From Moniliophthora roreri (Eukaryota; Basidiomycota; Agaricomycetes; Agaricales; Marasmiaceae): a stretch of 64,000 nt of DNA. Each line of letters starts with the position of its first letter. Within the stretch, counting starts at the first letter, position 1. The stretch covers positions 310,001 to 374,000 of the forward strand of contig LATX02000078.1 in NCBI GenBank assembly GCA_001466705.2, given 5' to 3'. The notes under the pieces were generated by a model. It did no database searches and was not told the DNA's origin. It worked only from the letters and a program-made list of their open reading frames with translations. A program made the translations under genes and the position numbers. Below, piece by piece: positions 45,301-57,900 of the stretch.

Positions 45301-46057
45301 GTTCTTTCCACCTAGGCTTCCATATTGTTTTCCCAAAAATATAAGGTTCCAGACGGGTATACCGCGGTGCTCGAAAACCGATACCGTATCCTTACTCGCC
45401 GCCACCACACCCGCGACGGGACGGGTCTGAGTCCCGTGAAATTCGCGGTGTTGAGGTAGTATGGTGGACTTAGTCGAGAAAGGACGTGAAAGGGTCATAA
45501 GGAGTCTTGAAGGGTTCCTTGTGCAATGATGCTGGCGCATATGTGAATAATGGTATGTATAATTGATGTTCTTGTTTTTTTTTTGGCGATAACGCGAACC
45601 TGTAGTGGGTCCTGGCACCGCCTGTGAAGGCAAAAGGCACTACCACACTCAACAACAGAGCTCAATGATCACAATTCACCGGCAACAATTTCGCTTTCGA
45701 CCGCCAATAACATCCAAAAATACGCAGAAATTCCCCCCAAAACGGCGCTCTAGGTACTTTAAGGAGACACGTCAAACACCGTCGGACTACCAGGAATGGT
45801 TTCAGTACTAGCGGTGTTGATCAAGCCCTGTACCACACCATTATCCGCCATACCCTTCATATCACGGTGTCACCGCGACTCGCCTGCAACCTTACAAGCA
45901 TAACACCTCAACTCCGTCTATTCAAATCTCTTCCAACTACATAGGCTACATAGGTCCCAATTGCACCGTCGGGCACACTCTTCATTCCTCAGCTGCCACG
46001 CCAGCGCACGATCATCTCAGTTCGGCCTTAACGGCTTCCATTCTTCCAGCGACCTAG
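42354..46057. repeat. Left unit of a tandem segmental duplication, upstream part
   Basis: From about 42655 onward this matches 48110-50890. Shared landmarks include a CCTCCCGTCCTACTCCACAAGGACT word, a TATGACCGGCGACTACAT-like word and AATTGAAATTCCGATC. About 540 bases (45345-45985) are present only in this copy. The plus-strand frame 43824-44300 and several minus-strand frames are not conserved as open frames in the second copy, so none is called as a gene; one coding-like remnant is listed separately. Confidence 0.7.
43746..44021 (-). pseudogene. Duplicated membrane-anchor-like remnant, copy 1
   Basis: The minus-strand frame begins MTVVRVSASSYHPLL and contains a hydrophobic stretch (VAITSLSVVLAVRALTDVVAG) followed by basic residues. 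This is loosely like the N-terminal anchor of a microsomal enzyme such as a cytochrome P450, but no heme-binding motif is found in the locus. The second copy (49530-49330) keeps the same start and hydrophobic stretch, then runs into a poly-G tract. Probably a decayed first exon; identity uncertain. Confidence 0.25.
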
Positions 46058-46065
46058 TATATAAG
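46058..46065 (+). promoter_or_regulatory. TATA box of seven-TM paralog 4
   Basis: TATATAAG, about 50 bases upstream of the ATG at 46115. The equivalent TATAAAA precedes paralog 5. Confidence 0.6.
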
Positions 46066-46114
46066 ACGGCTTATCCACACAAAAGACGCCGCGCTTATTT
46101 CTCCCCTTTTAGTC

Positions 46115-47650
46115 ATGTCGTCGGATATTCCTGAGGAGCTTGCTGCGTACTTGACCGTAAAACTTACCATCGTTTACCCGATTGCATCGTTGTCGGTACG
46201 TGCTCAATGTCTCTTGACCCAGCAGCAGCTCAATCCTTGCATCAGGCTGTCTACTTTGTCTATGGTAGGCTCTCAGCTTACCCATATTCGGTCGGACGCT
46301 AACAGTACCATTTCTTTGTCAGGTTTCTATGGACTTCTCTTCGGAACCAGCATCTACATGATGCGTAACCGTCACAAAGTTCATGGAAAAAACAACCGCT
46401 TCTACTTGTTGCTAACGGTCGCGCTCTTCATACTAGTCACGATCTTCGTCGTCGTCGACACCGCGGACATGATTCGTGACACAATCTTTCGATTCAACAC
46501 AGTCGAGACAGGAAATTACCTACCATTCCTGGGATACCTCCGTAACGATACCGCCAAAACTGCTTCATAGTAAGCCAGGCACATCTCTCCACCGGTTAAT
46601 GTCACTGATCTTCTCGTTAGCTTTCTCATCATCGCGGTCCCAATTCTTCTCAAGTATGTGTACCAAGAGACTATGCTTTTTGAGAGCGACTGATGAGTGC
46701 TGCTTAGCTTTACGGCGGATTGCATGCTGGTCCGTTGCCTACGCAAGACGTAATTCCTCCCTTTTGACTTAATCTACTCCAGCTCCACCGCTGTTATGTC
46801 TTATGGAGACCAAGAAAACTAGTCGGCCTTCTGCTCGTTGCGATATTGTTCATTGTGACCGGTGAGCATTCCAATTTCAGCATTCACTAAACAATCCATG
46901 GATGACCTCCGATTCACTAGCTATTGGGATTGTCGGGGCAGTTATAATCATCATCGGTGCTAGGAACACGAGCATTGAGTCAAATCGCTCACTAATCGAC
47001 CTAGGCAACAAGATTGATTTTGCGAACAATGTCGCCGCAGTCGTTTTCAACTCGCTCTTGACGCTTTCAACTGGTTCGTTGATTTGGCTCTTCTTTGTTT
47101 CTTTGTATACTGACCGGGAGAAATTCCATACAGCGGGTCGCATTATATGGATCCACCGTCAAGTCCGATCCCGTGGTATCCATACGACCGACAATTTCAT
47201 GAGCCCGGTCACCAGGATTGTGTATGTATAGTATCATGTTGTGACTTTGCGTATACTCACTGTGCGGCTTTATAGGTTGGAATCTGGGTTACTCTATCCC
47301 ATCAGTACCATAGCTGCACTCATCGTGTCAGGCAATTTTGTATCTATCCCTTTTGATTTGACGCCTATTCCGGTATTTGCTGCGGTATGCTGCCCCATTA
47401 CCTCTCGAGGAGCCTAGCTTAATCCATCCACTCCCAGGGAATTGCACCCACGTTGATTATTGTGCGTGCACAACTCGGAAAAAACATTGAGAGTTTGCAG
47501 GAGGCGGCCTCAGATGCTCGCTTTACGAGTCACATAGCACCTCAAGAAGAGTTTAGCTTCCGATCCCAGGCGCAGGTACATTCTGTCGTTCGCTTCGAAG
47601 ACCGAAATGAAGAGCCGATGAATGGACGGAAGGAGGAAGTACTGGTTTGA
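46115..47650 (+). CDS. Seven-TM integral membrane protein, paralog 4
   Basis: Ten-exon model, 347 residues: 46115-46195, 46246-46264, 46323-46569, 46621-46653, 46708-46729, 46783-46861, 46921-47073, 47134-47221, 47276-47384 and 47438-47650. All introns are GT-AG and all phases match the family. Paralog 5 is its closest relative by far, and both sit in a tandem duplication. Family hallmarks are present: an MSSDIPEEL start, LHRCYVLW after TM3, AGRIIWIHR after TM5 and AQLGKNIESLQ in the tail. The membrane location is inferred from the seven hydrophobic segments; the function is unknown. Confidence 0.87.
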
Positions 47651-47753
47651 TCTAGTAATTTGTACTCTTGCGAAAGAGCTTTCGCTATAACTACCCAAAA
47701 AGTACTCTAGAGCTGTTCCAAGAAACCAATTAAGATGTGATCCCATACATAAA

Positions 47754-48090
47754 TAGGTCCGAGTCAGGATCAGGATCCCAGTTATAAGAAACGACGGGCC
47801 AAACTGGTTATTTCCAGGTGAATAGATTCTGACTTCGCTAGGGCTTGCGCTCGTTGAAAGACTGCCCAGCGGGGTGTACTACAGGTGGTGATCAACATTC
47901 TCTTCGATCTGGTGACTGCGAAAAGAGGTTCAGCATGCAGCAAGACAATTCAAGGGTAACGAAACAACGTACGTCTTCTTTAGATGCTTTCGAGCGGCTT
48001 TTAAACATATTTGTAGTCGAACTCCATGCAACGATACCACTGCCTACTCTCTTGCCTACTCTCTTGCCATCCTTTGTCAACTTGGCTCTC
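47754..48090 (-). pseudogene. Truncated 3' fragment of an F-box gene
   Basis: Matches the last two exons and the last intron of the F-box gene copy 2 (52594 to about 52916), including the SDPD/NW-type C-terminus and part of the C2H2 region. The stop codon of the full gene is altered here, exon 9 is disrupted, and a CTACTCTCTTGC word is duplicated at about 48042-48066. The rest of the gene is missing because the duplicated block ends here. It lies 104 bases past the end of paralog 4, the same layout as paralog 5 and the complete F-box gene. Not expected to be functional. Confidence 0.85.
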
Positions 48091-49278
48091 CTCCCAATTC
48101 TTGTTCACCTAATCATAAACAGCGTGGTTGAGAAGCCAGACTACTGGACGATTCTACACCAACTTGCGCATTTCTTCTTCGTTGCTTCCAGGACCATCAA
48201 TCGGCATGAAGATAATGGAATGCCCGGGTATTCTGCTAGCCCAAAACTCCAAGCTCGACGAGAGAAGTAGGAGGGAATGCCCGAGATGGTCGAGCGGCCC
48301 ATGTCCCGGATGAACATGAGCACTCATGTCAACATATAAACGCCAACATTCGCGCCTCGTGCTGCAATACCTCCCGTCCTACTCCACAAGGACTCAACCA
48401 ACCTGCAGGCTTCATCGAAGGGGAGTGTAATGCGAATGCTCGAGGAATGAGCCGACCGTGGTGTTGGACAATAGGAGCCGTGTGATCGCTATCTTCCATT
48501 TCCTGGAACAGTTGGGTACATGTGATGTGGAAGTATAGTGCAATCTCTCTGCAACGCGGCGGGGGTGATGAGGATCGAGTGGTTTGAGAGAAGGCGCACG
48601 GCGGAATCGCGTGCGCTGCGAAGCAAAGGATGCCATGGTCCCTGGCCGAGATTCGCTCGACCAGATTGAATCATACACGACAATCGGAAGTGGACACATG
48701 AATATGGGGCAGCGGGTTCTCGCAACTGGACATGCGCCAGTATTGAGACGCCGTATCAGCTCGGGGAATTGCAGCTGACACCATCCTGCCGAGATGCCCG
48801 ACTGGAAGAGCGTCTCCCCCGGGCAATAGCCAAGCTTGAGTCCATCAGGGGTTCTCCCGTTAGCTATTTCAGCGAGCCAAGCTCTCGAGGTGCTTCGGCA
48901 TGAGTACTGCTCGTATACATGCGTGAAGAGGGCAAGTTGCTGCAGGGTGACGTTGCGGGGGTGAGGATGGTTATTAGGCCCATGCTTCACGCCTACAGTG
49001 AACGATCATTAGATATGATGACAGGCCCCATGTAGACAACCATTACCTATGTTCGTTCCATAACGACTTGGACCATGCTGATGGCCACGGTGTTGCGCCC
49101 GATAGCCAAAACCATAAGCTGGCAACTGCAGAAGACATTCCATAGATTCGCCATCCCCGTCAGTGATATTTCCAGTTTCGGCCTGTTGAGAACGCCAATT
49201 GAGAGTTTGAGATAAATCGTGCATCAGCCTCAGCATGGGGAATTGACGGTGAAGGTGGTGTGAAGCAGTATTCGGCCG

Positions 49279-49309
<31 letters not shown>

Positions 49310-50890
49310 ATAGCCAAATATGGGGCTCTTCGTCCATGACCGGCGACTACATCGGTCAGAAGTAGTACTGCCAGCACTACCGAAACCGACGTAACGGCGA
49401 CATCGGCACAGTTCTCGTGCACAAGATCCCAGCTCCAAAGCGAGACGAAAATATCCTGCATTTTCCGAAGCACGAAATGCATAAGCAGAGGGTGATAGGA
49501 AGAACAAGCGGAAGCACGCACGACGGTCACCTAACCCAAATGAAAAAACGCTCAAATCAACGAATCCAAGAATAAAATCCGATTCGTAGCGCACTTCGAT
49601 CTTCTAGGATGACCAGCATCCCATACCCAAACCATTTCCCAGGTTGATTTCATTCCCATAGCTCGACGTGGTCCGAAGCATCCGAGTCCTTGGTGTTTTT
49701 CTAGTCAAACCGTTAGGTTGAAATTGAGACAAGTTCATGGCCCACGAATAAAAAAAATATCATACTAGAGCCTTGATTCTGCGTCAAGCGAAGGAGGAGA
49801 AAAGGTAACTGCCGTCATGATGGTGGTCAATGTTGAAGGACTCGGAGTCGGCGCTAAAGCACTAAATTGAAATTCCGATCCTCTCCTTTGTCTCCCGACT
49901 CCCTTCAAAGCCCGAAATATGTTGGAGACCTACACTGTCATATCCATAGATCTATAATGGGAGTATCGGCGTCGGAAGAACTATTTTGGGTGTTGTGAGT
50001 AATATTCGTCAATATACCCAGTGACTGATCAAGTTTCAACTGTTGATTCCAACCTCTTCCAGCATTGTCTGTATATCTCTCAACTGTTCTATCATCTGAT
50101 ATGTTGCTAATGCATCATCCCTAGTAGGCACCCACGTTTCAAGTATCTGGATAAAGTGGGAAACGGAGATTCCGGATGGGATACTCTCTCGAATGATGAA
50201 CTTGCGATGCCGATGATAATGGTGAGTCGTCCCCTCATGCTAACTTATGTCTTGCAAACTAACTGACCATTTATGGCCGTATAGGTACATTACAACAATC
50301 AAAACATATTTGAGTACATCAGATTTACGCTATTGCAGTATTCATCAAAGGTCCGAGATGAGGCGCCGTTCTGTGCATGACTTGGAGCATCTTGCTTCCT
50401 GGCATGGGTCGAGCTGCGATTTAGAGGGAGCACAGAAACATTCCCAGTGGGTTCCTATACTGGGGCGAGGGCTAATTCTCTTCTAGTACCCTCCAACCCT
50501 GGACACGCAGCCACGTTCTAACATAAACAAGAAGTTCATCACGCTCAAAGTTGAAGTATTTCTGATTGAATTCTTGCATGGACGTGTGTTTTGTATCTGG
50601 TCGCCTTGGAATGTGTCTCGAGCTTTAATTAGCCTATATCCATCTTACGTTGCTTTCAATCCGGGATTCCCATGTATCAAGAAGAGGTGCGGGTTCTTTT
50701 CAGACAAACTTTCACGTTGTTTTCCCAAAATACCACCTCGGCTCCATTCACACATGTCCCTCCCAACTTGATAGATAGATTACATTTGCATTCTCTCAAC
50801 TGCCTAGCACTGTTCATTCCTCAGCTGCGATGTCAGCGCGCGATAATCTTGGCTTGCCCTCAATAGCTCCAGGTACCCACTGACCTAGAA
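48091..50890. repeat. Right unit of the segmental duplication, upstream part
   Basis: Colinear with 42655-46050, with diverged but easily recognised sequence. It contains a long minus-strand frame (48990-48412) that is not open in the left copy and has no known domain, the second copy of the anchor-like remnant (49530-49330) and a homopolymer of 31 C. No functional gene is called. Confidence 0.7.
49279..49309. repeat. Homopolymer of 31 cytosines
   Basis: An uninterrupted C run on the plus strand. In the other copy of the duplication (about 43790-43806) the site reads CTGCCTTTCTTCGTAGCC, so the run is specific to this copy. It makes spurious polyglycine ORFs on the minus strand. Confidence 0.95.
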
Positions 50891-50897
50891 TATAAAA
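50891..50897 (+). promoter_or_regulatory. TATA box of seven-TM paralog 5
   Basis: TATAAAA, 51 bases upstream of the ATG at 50948. Confidence 0.6.
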
Positions 50898-50947
50898 TGG
50901 CCTATCCACACGCAAAAGAAACCGCACCTATTTCTCCCCTTTCAGTC

Positions 50948-52442
50948 ATGTCGGATATTCCTGAGGAGCTTGCTGCGTACTTGACCGTAAAACTTACCAT
51001 CGTTTACCCGATTGCATCGTTGTCGGTATGTGCTCAATGACTCTCAATCCGACAGCAGCTCAATCCTTGCATCAGGTTGTCTACTTTGTCTATGGTAGGC
51101 TCTCGAGTCACCCATATTCTGTCAGACGCTAACGGTACCATTTCTTTGTCAGGCTTCTATGCACTTCTCTTCGGAACCAGCATCTACATGATGTGTAACC
51201 GTCAGAGAGCCGATGGCCGAAACAGCCGCTTCTATTTGTCGCTAACGGTCGCTCTCTTCGTACTGGTCACGATCTTCGTCGTCGTCGACACCGCGGACAT
51301 GGTTCGCGATACAATCCTTCGATTCAACACAGTCGAAACAGGAGATTACCTACCACTCGTGGAATACCTCAATCACGATGCTGCCAAGACGGCCTCATAG
51401 TAAGCCAGGCATATCTGTATGCTGGTTCGTGTCATTAATGCTCTCATTAGCTTTCTCATCATCACAATCCCAATGCTTCTCAAGTATGTGTGCCAAGAGA
51501 CTATGCGCTATGTTAGTGACTGACGAGTGTTACTTAGCTTTACAGCGGATTGCATGCTGGTCCGTTATTTGCACAAGACGAAATTCGTCGCTTCTGACCG
51601 GATCTACTCCAGATACATCGTTGTTATCTCATATGGAGTTCAAGAAGGCTATTGGGCCTTTCACTCATTGTAATGGCGGTCAGCATTATCGGCGAGTATT
51701 CCGATTCCAGTCTTCACTAAAATCCTTGGGTGACCTCCGATTCACTAGCTATCGGAATTGTCGGGGCGGTAATATTCACTGTCGGTGTCAGGAACACGAG
51801 CATCAAGTCAAATTACTCGCTGACCGACCTAGGCAACAAGATTAATTTCGCGAACAATGTCGTCACAGTCGTTTTCAACTCGCTCTTGACTCTTCTCACT
51901 GGTTTATTTATTTGTTTCGTTGTTATTTTCCTGCATACTGAACAGGAAAAAATATATACAGCGGGACGTATTTGGTGGATCCATCGTCAAGTCCGATCCC
52001 GCGGTATCCATAGTACGACCGACAATTCCATCAGCTCGGTCACCAGGATCCTGTATGTATACTATCGTGTCGTGGCTTTGCGTATACTCACTGTTCGGCA
52101 TCACAGGATGGAATCTGGGTTACTCTATCCCATCAGTACCATAGCTGCACTCATCGTGTCAAACCATTTTGAATCTATCCCTGTTGATTTGACGCCTATT
52201 CCAGCATTCGCTGCAGTATGCTACCCCATTACCTCTCAAAGGGCCTAGCTTGACTTACCCACTCCTAGGGAATTGCACCTACATTGATCATTGTGCGTGC
52301 ACAACTCGGAAAAAACATTGAGAGTTTGCAGGAGGCAGTCCCTGATATTCGCTTTACGAGCGGTACAGCACCTCAAGAAGGGTTTGGTTCCCGATCCCAG
52401 GCACAGGTACAATCTGTCGTTCACTTTGAAGACCAAAATTAA
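50948..52442 (+). CDS. Seven-TM integral membrane protein, paralog 5
   Basis: Ten-exon model, 334 residues: 50948-51025, 51076-51094, 51153-51399, 51451-51483, 51538-51559, 51613-51691, 51749-51901, 51962-52052, 52107-52215 and 52269-52442. Intron 6 (51692-51748) has a GC donor (GCGAGT) where paralog 4 has GTGAGC. The C-terminus is about 13 residues shorter than in paralog 4 because a GAA codon has become TAA at 52440-52442; the remaining tail codons are still recognisable downstream. Otherwise the family hallmarks are intact. It is convergent with the F-box gene copy 2, 151 bases away. Confidence 0.85.
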
Positions 52443-52593
52443 GAGCCGATGAACGGGCAGAAGGAGTAAGTATTAGTTTGATTACAAACTCACTAGTAAT
52501 ATGTACTCCCGCGAATCAACATTCACTATATTACTCAAAAGGTACTCTGGAATCGCTCCAAGAAATTGATTATGATGTAGTCCCATACATAAA

Positions 52594-54987
52594 TTAATCC
52601 GAGTCAGAATCGGGACCCCAGTTATAAGGAACGACGGGCCAAACTGGCTCTTTCTTTCCTGGTGGATAGATCATGACTTCCTTAGGCCTTGTACTTTCTA
52701 CGAGACGGCCCAGCGGAGTGTACTCCAGATAGTCATCAACATTCTCTTCGATTTGATGACTGCGAACGAGATTCAGCATGTAGCACATTTCAAGAATAAT
52801 GGAACGACGTACGCCTTCTTCAAATGCTTCCGAACGGATTTCAGACGATACTTGTAGTCGCACTTCTTACAGCGATACCACTCCCTAGTTTCTTGCCATC
52901 CCTTGTCGTGCTGGCTCTCTTTCGCAACAACAATGGCCTCATCCGCTTCTGACACTGCTATCAACTCATGTCCGTGGCAGCGGGTGACCTAAGTATATCG
53001 TCTCAGCAAAGCGGGTATAGCTTGGAAGAATGAGTACATACCGCGCTAGTCCAACGGACGAAAAACCTGACATTGTGTTGGTTGTAGCGGCTGCACGTCT
53101 TGCACTCGACAAGGGGATTAAGTGTCATCATGGTATCAAGAGATGTCTTCGGATCGAGCTTGTGTAACTGGCAGATGACCTTGGTCGTTTCGATGGCTTT
53201 TGTGGCCAGCAGGATTTCGCAGTGTGTGGACGGCATACCAGAGCACCATTCTACACATTCCGATTCGTAGTCGGGCATTCTGTAGCACATATGGGCCATG
53301 ATACCAGGGTAAGACCAGACTGAGCCATTACCATTTTTGCAATGGAAGAGAGAAGTTGCTAGGTAGAGATCGGATGATGGGGCTTCTGGTTGATGCGCCT
53401 GTAAAACCCCCAATGCTTTGTCGTGTCGCTTTGCGTTCCATTCTTGGACGAATGGAGGAAGATGTTTCATCGCGTCGTCATAATGGGAGGCCTCGAGGAT
53501 CTCAGTCGGAGGGGTGTTCTCGATGATGGTTCTGAATGGCTGCCATAGAACGATGTCCGGGAGAGGCGGCATGAAGAGTGGGCGGGGAAGGCGTTTCTCA
53601 TAATGACGAAGCAGCTTTTGCAGATGTTCGTCCCGATCACGGAGGAGTTGATGCCGCTCTGTTGCTAAACGGTCGCGTCTCAGAGAAGACAGAAAGGCTT
53701 CCAAGGTTGTACCGATGTTGCCCCAAACTGATCGTGAAATGAGTAACCATGCATTCAACAGAAAGGTGTGAAGCGGCGTACCTCTCTCTGTCAAAGGCCT
53801 TGACTGATTGACCAATTTATGACGCATAATTTCCCATCGCGAGTTTTGGTCCATAAGCTCTTCGACCCATCCCAATTCTGAGAGTTTATCGAAGATACTA
53901 TATGTTGCAAGCGTAAGCAAAGTGTGCCTAACTAAGGTGAACGCCCGTACCCAATAATCCTTTGTTCCCGAACGTTCTTCCGTTCTAGATATTTGATGAC
54001 GTTTCGGTTGTCATCCCAGGGTTTGCAAACCAGGGTTTGCTGCAAGGGTCACAACTCGGTCAGAGTATATAGAAAGCGAAGTTCTAAGTACTTACATCCT
54101 TACGCGCCATCTTCGCCTCGCATTTTTTGTCCATGAAATCACGCACCGCTTCTCTGGAGACCGGAAGGCTCATAAATTCGTTGTAAAATTCCTTAGCTGC
54201 CGAGATCAAGTAAACCCATTCGACGTGACGCCCTAGATCCTTCAATCAGTAAATCGTCGTAGAGTGATATTTGAAAACACGTACAATACGAACGGGCTTG
54301 GCTTTGAGTCAGTGGATACATTGGTACAAGATTCCAGATGCTCGCTGGTAGGTCAAACCCCGCATTGCTTAGTTCTTCTGCTGATGCAAAACTGAAATGA
54401 TAATCAGCCCAGACTACGGAATGAAATAGAAGTTCGACCTACTTTAGCGGGAGACACTTCTTACAGCATCGGAACGGTCCAGACCAGTATATCTGAGGTA
54501 CTCTTGTAGTGTGGCAGAACTAGAAGCAATGTAATTTCGTGAGTACTCATGCAAGCAAACGAGCCTCATAGGACGAACATGACAAATAGGATTGAATAAC
54601 AAGTTGGCGAAGGCAGGTTCGCTCATCGGTGGAACAGGATCAGGTATTCAAGCATTCTTTCTTGAGGTTTTCCAGACAGACGACGATGAACGAGACATCA
54701 GCATCTTTCTGAGATCTTTACTTGTCCTTGCAAGTTGAAGAAGTTCATGTGGTTCGAGGTGGCCAAAGACCTACGCAATCATAAGTGATGCTATACAGCA
54801 GCGAGGGTGTCTCGTGCACCTCAAATAAAACGTCGATGGGAATCTCTTTCATCAACTCGAGAGTTCCCTGCCTGGTAACAGCCCATTTCTTCTTCACAAC
54901 CACACGCTCGGCCTCTTCGCTGGCGTCGGCAGCGCCAGTGAGTGGCGTTTTGCCCGAAGCTGTCTCAATCCTTCGTCTCTTCGCCAT
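52594..54987 (-). pseudogene. F-box protein with Cys-rich module and C2H2 finger, copy 2 (one in-frame TGA)
   Basis: Ten-exon model, 638 codons: 54820-54987, 54579-54770, 54443-54519, 54285-54391, 54096-54232, 53951-54039, 53782-53897, 53042-53727, 52813-52988 and 52594-52759. Exon phases equal those of copy 1, and exons 3, 6 and 7 have the same lengths (77, 89 and 116). Domains: F-box (EIPIDVLFE, then FGHLEPHELLQLART), cysteine cluster (CHFC ... CCKKC), CKTC, and a C-terminal C2H2 finger split by the last intron. Codon 97 is TGA (54650-54648) where copy 1 has GGA (Gly); everything downstream is otherwise open. It is either a recent pseudogene, a sequencing error or an allele. A working product would be an SCF substrate adaptor. 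Confidence 0.8.
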
Positions 54988-57900
54988 CTACAAAAAATTT
55001 CAGTAAATAAACGGCTGCTGATAGGAAAACTCACGACAAGTAGTTCGACGGTGGAGGTGTCAAGACAAGAATGATTCGGTGGCGCTGGCAGTCATATCAA
55101 TTAACGAATGTATCACGTAATCTCTACAGAAAAATTGGTTCGGCTACGAATGGGAACATGGCAGGGATATATTGTAATTATTCCCTCTCTCCTCATTCAA
55201 TCGCAAACGCTGGGCATGCCAGCCTTGAAAATAACTGTACCATCAACTTCACCTGTCAAATCGTTGAGGCTTGTTACAAAGGGCGAAATGAACACTAACA
55301 CACCCGAACGGAGGAGGAAGGGCTTGGTTCCTGGGCAGTCTGCAGCTCACAAGATAGCTAATCCTGATATGAAAAAATGGTTAAAAGCCGTAAATAACGG
55401 ACCAGAATGACCCGCTCCTACCATATCATTGCCGAGGCGCGTTGACATCGACAGGGTGATAACGTAGTACGAATGTATCATATTTCAGGTTTTGAACACG
55501 TATCCTGTCACTCACAGTTTTTCAGCGTCACAACCCTTGAAGATGAGGAACTCGTATTCACTCACCTCAGGCCATAGCCGTACTTCGTCGTGAACTCTAA
55601 TGCAGATGTCACATCTCGGAGTACACCGTACATCGAACAGTGAAGATCTCCGCAATGTGAACGAGCCAAAATGTTCAGACAGAGCTGGCCGGCCGAAGCT
55701 ATGTGCCATCGTAGGAAAGGAACACTGGGATTCCGTATGTTCCACTCTGCCCGGAAGCCACCAATGTTTCTCCCCATGCGAGTTCCGAATATGCCAGCTA
55801 ACAGGAAGCAGAGAGGTAAGCGACGATCTGGCGAGAGTGCTAAGGGTACATACGCGAAAAGCTACCGGTTCTACCTCCTCCTCCAAGTCATTCGCCTCTA
55901 GATTCCCGCTAACGAGTTCCGTATCATCCGGCTTCGTGGGTCACTAATGCTGAACGCAAGAGCTGGGACTTTTTCAGAGAGTACACAGAGCATGAACCTG
56001 CCCGATACGAAACGAAGGCGTGCATTATAATTCCGAATCCGTCAATATCATCCCAAGGGTCGAATTCCTGTTTCATAAACCTGAGTACATGAAGAACGGA
56101 GAGGAAAAGATGGCGTACTCCCTCCGTCTCCTGCCTGTAGTTTCCTGTCCCAATCATTCACATATCAAAAAAATTCCTATCCCAAATGTGAGGCTCATTT
56201 TGCGCGCCTCTGATTTACAAAATTGGACTATTGCATCCTAGACGACGAAAATCTAGAATCCGAGTCTGAGAGATCAATGACTTTCAATATTTATTCTCAT
56301 TGTGTAACTCACATGAAATCACGAATCAAAACCTCGGCATTTCAAGGGAGGGCGTCGCTTGAGACTTGAGAAAACGCTGAGCAGGTGGTGGTCACAAAAA
56401 AAAAAAAAAATCGGGCGCTTACTCAGCACAGCTCGCTTGACTCCGAACAGTGGCGACAACTCTATGAAACGTACCTATCCATTGGAATATCGAGGGAAGA
56501 GAGTAACGGTACTTTGATTTGCTTGAGACTGTAATGGTCGCACAGACCGTAATCCTCTACAAAAATCTCCATTCAACGACTTCGATGATTGCACGCAACA
56601 CAACCGACAGGCTCAGCGTCACCTCGCACACCTCGCCACGACAGTATCAATCCACAGCTATCAGACAAATCCCAGTATTCGTCGTACATCCATCACCTGT
56701 TCTCCAGGTCGATCACACCTTCCAAGCAAGATCTCCACCTCCTGCGTCAGTTCTCAGTTATGCCCCACGAGACGAAGTTATGCCGTGTCCACTTAAACAA
56801 GAGTCACGATCCCAGCCACAGAATCATCACCTATGCTGCTCGACTTCCAGTCGTGCAAAGTCGTCGACTTGAAGAGTCGGACATCTCGGAGGTGATGGTA
56901 CCTAGAGAAATGGTTGCGAACGAGCTGAATTATGCCGAGAGAGTGAGGTCGAGATGAGCAGAAGCAGCGCAGCCTGTGGATAGGTGGGCTCGAGAAAGGA
57001 AAGTACGTTTGACGCTGAGAGTAAGGTTCGTGTCATAGTCACTTTTTTCATTCCCCAGTGCTCATACATCTACCTATCTAAGTCTCTCGACCTTATATAC
57101 GAGCTCGTGTTCTTAAGCGCTGGGCGAGCTCGGAGAAGACGATTGAAGGACCAACGCTCCCCATGCACCTTCTGGATTGGGAGTACGACAGCCAGATCAG
57201 ACATCGGCGCTGAGCTTCATCATCACCTTGCCGCGGCTCCCAGAGTTACCACCAGCGCTGTCGAAAATGAATCATTCGCTCCCGTCTGCTATCACCAACA
57301 CCGGCTCCTACTCACTGCCGTTCTCTCGTGAATCAAATGCAGCCTGTACGAGACACAGTGAATGTTTCTTCGTGATTTCTCCTTCTCAGCTAAATGTTTG
57401 CTCATTCTCCATGTATTCTAGGGATTCCATACGCGACGTCATTCCTTGTACTACAGTTTTCGTACGGTATGTCTACCATCAACTTCTTCCCGTTCTTCTC
57501 CCGATACTAACTTTCCTTTTCGGCCACGCTGGCGATGGCTACAGGCTCCAGCAAGGAACGGCTAGGGACATAGTCGAATATTCATTCAAGTAACGATGTC
57601 ATCGATATTTGGTTGCTGGCGTCAAGTGTGCAAGGGCCTGGGGCGCAGGAGGAGATTGAGAGCAAAGCAATTGGGAGATGCACATGCACGGACCTTTACT
57701 GTCGACCATCATTCCATCAGCACCGTTATCACTGGGTCTGTCATCCACGGCACGACCTCTCATTCTCTTCGCGTCAAGGCCGTTTTCTCGTGCATCACCG
57801 TTACCAGTTCTCGTTATCTCGTTTACTCGGGCAGACTTGGACTGGAAGATCAGAGAGAAAAGGTAATGTAGAGGCTGCGAGACTTGGGGAGGGAATTACA

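Noticed and set aside
49160..49594. Polyglycine protein on the minus strand
   Set aside because: The glycine run is only the translation of the 31-C homopolymer; the paralogous copy lacks it.
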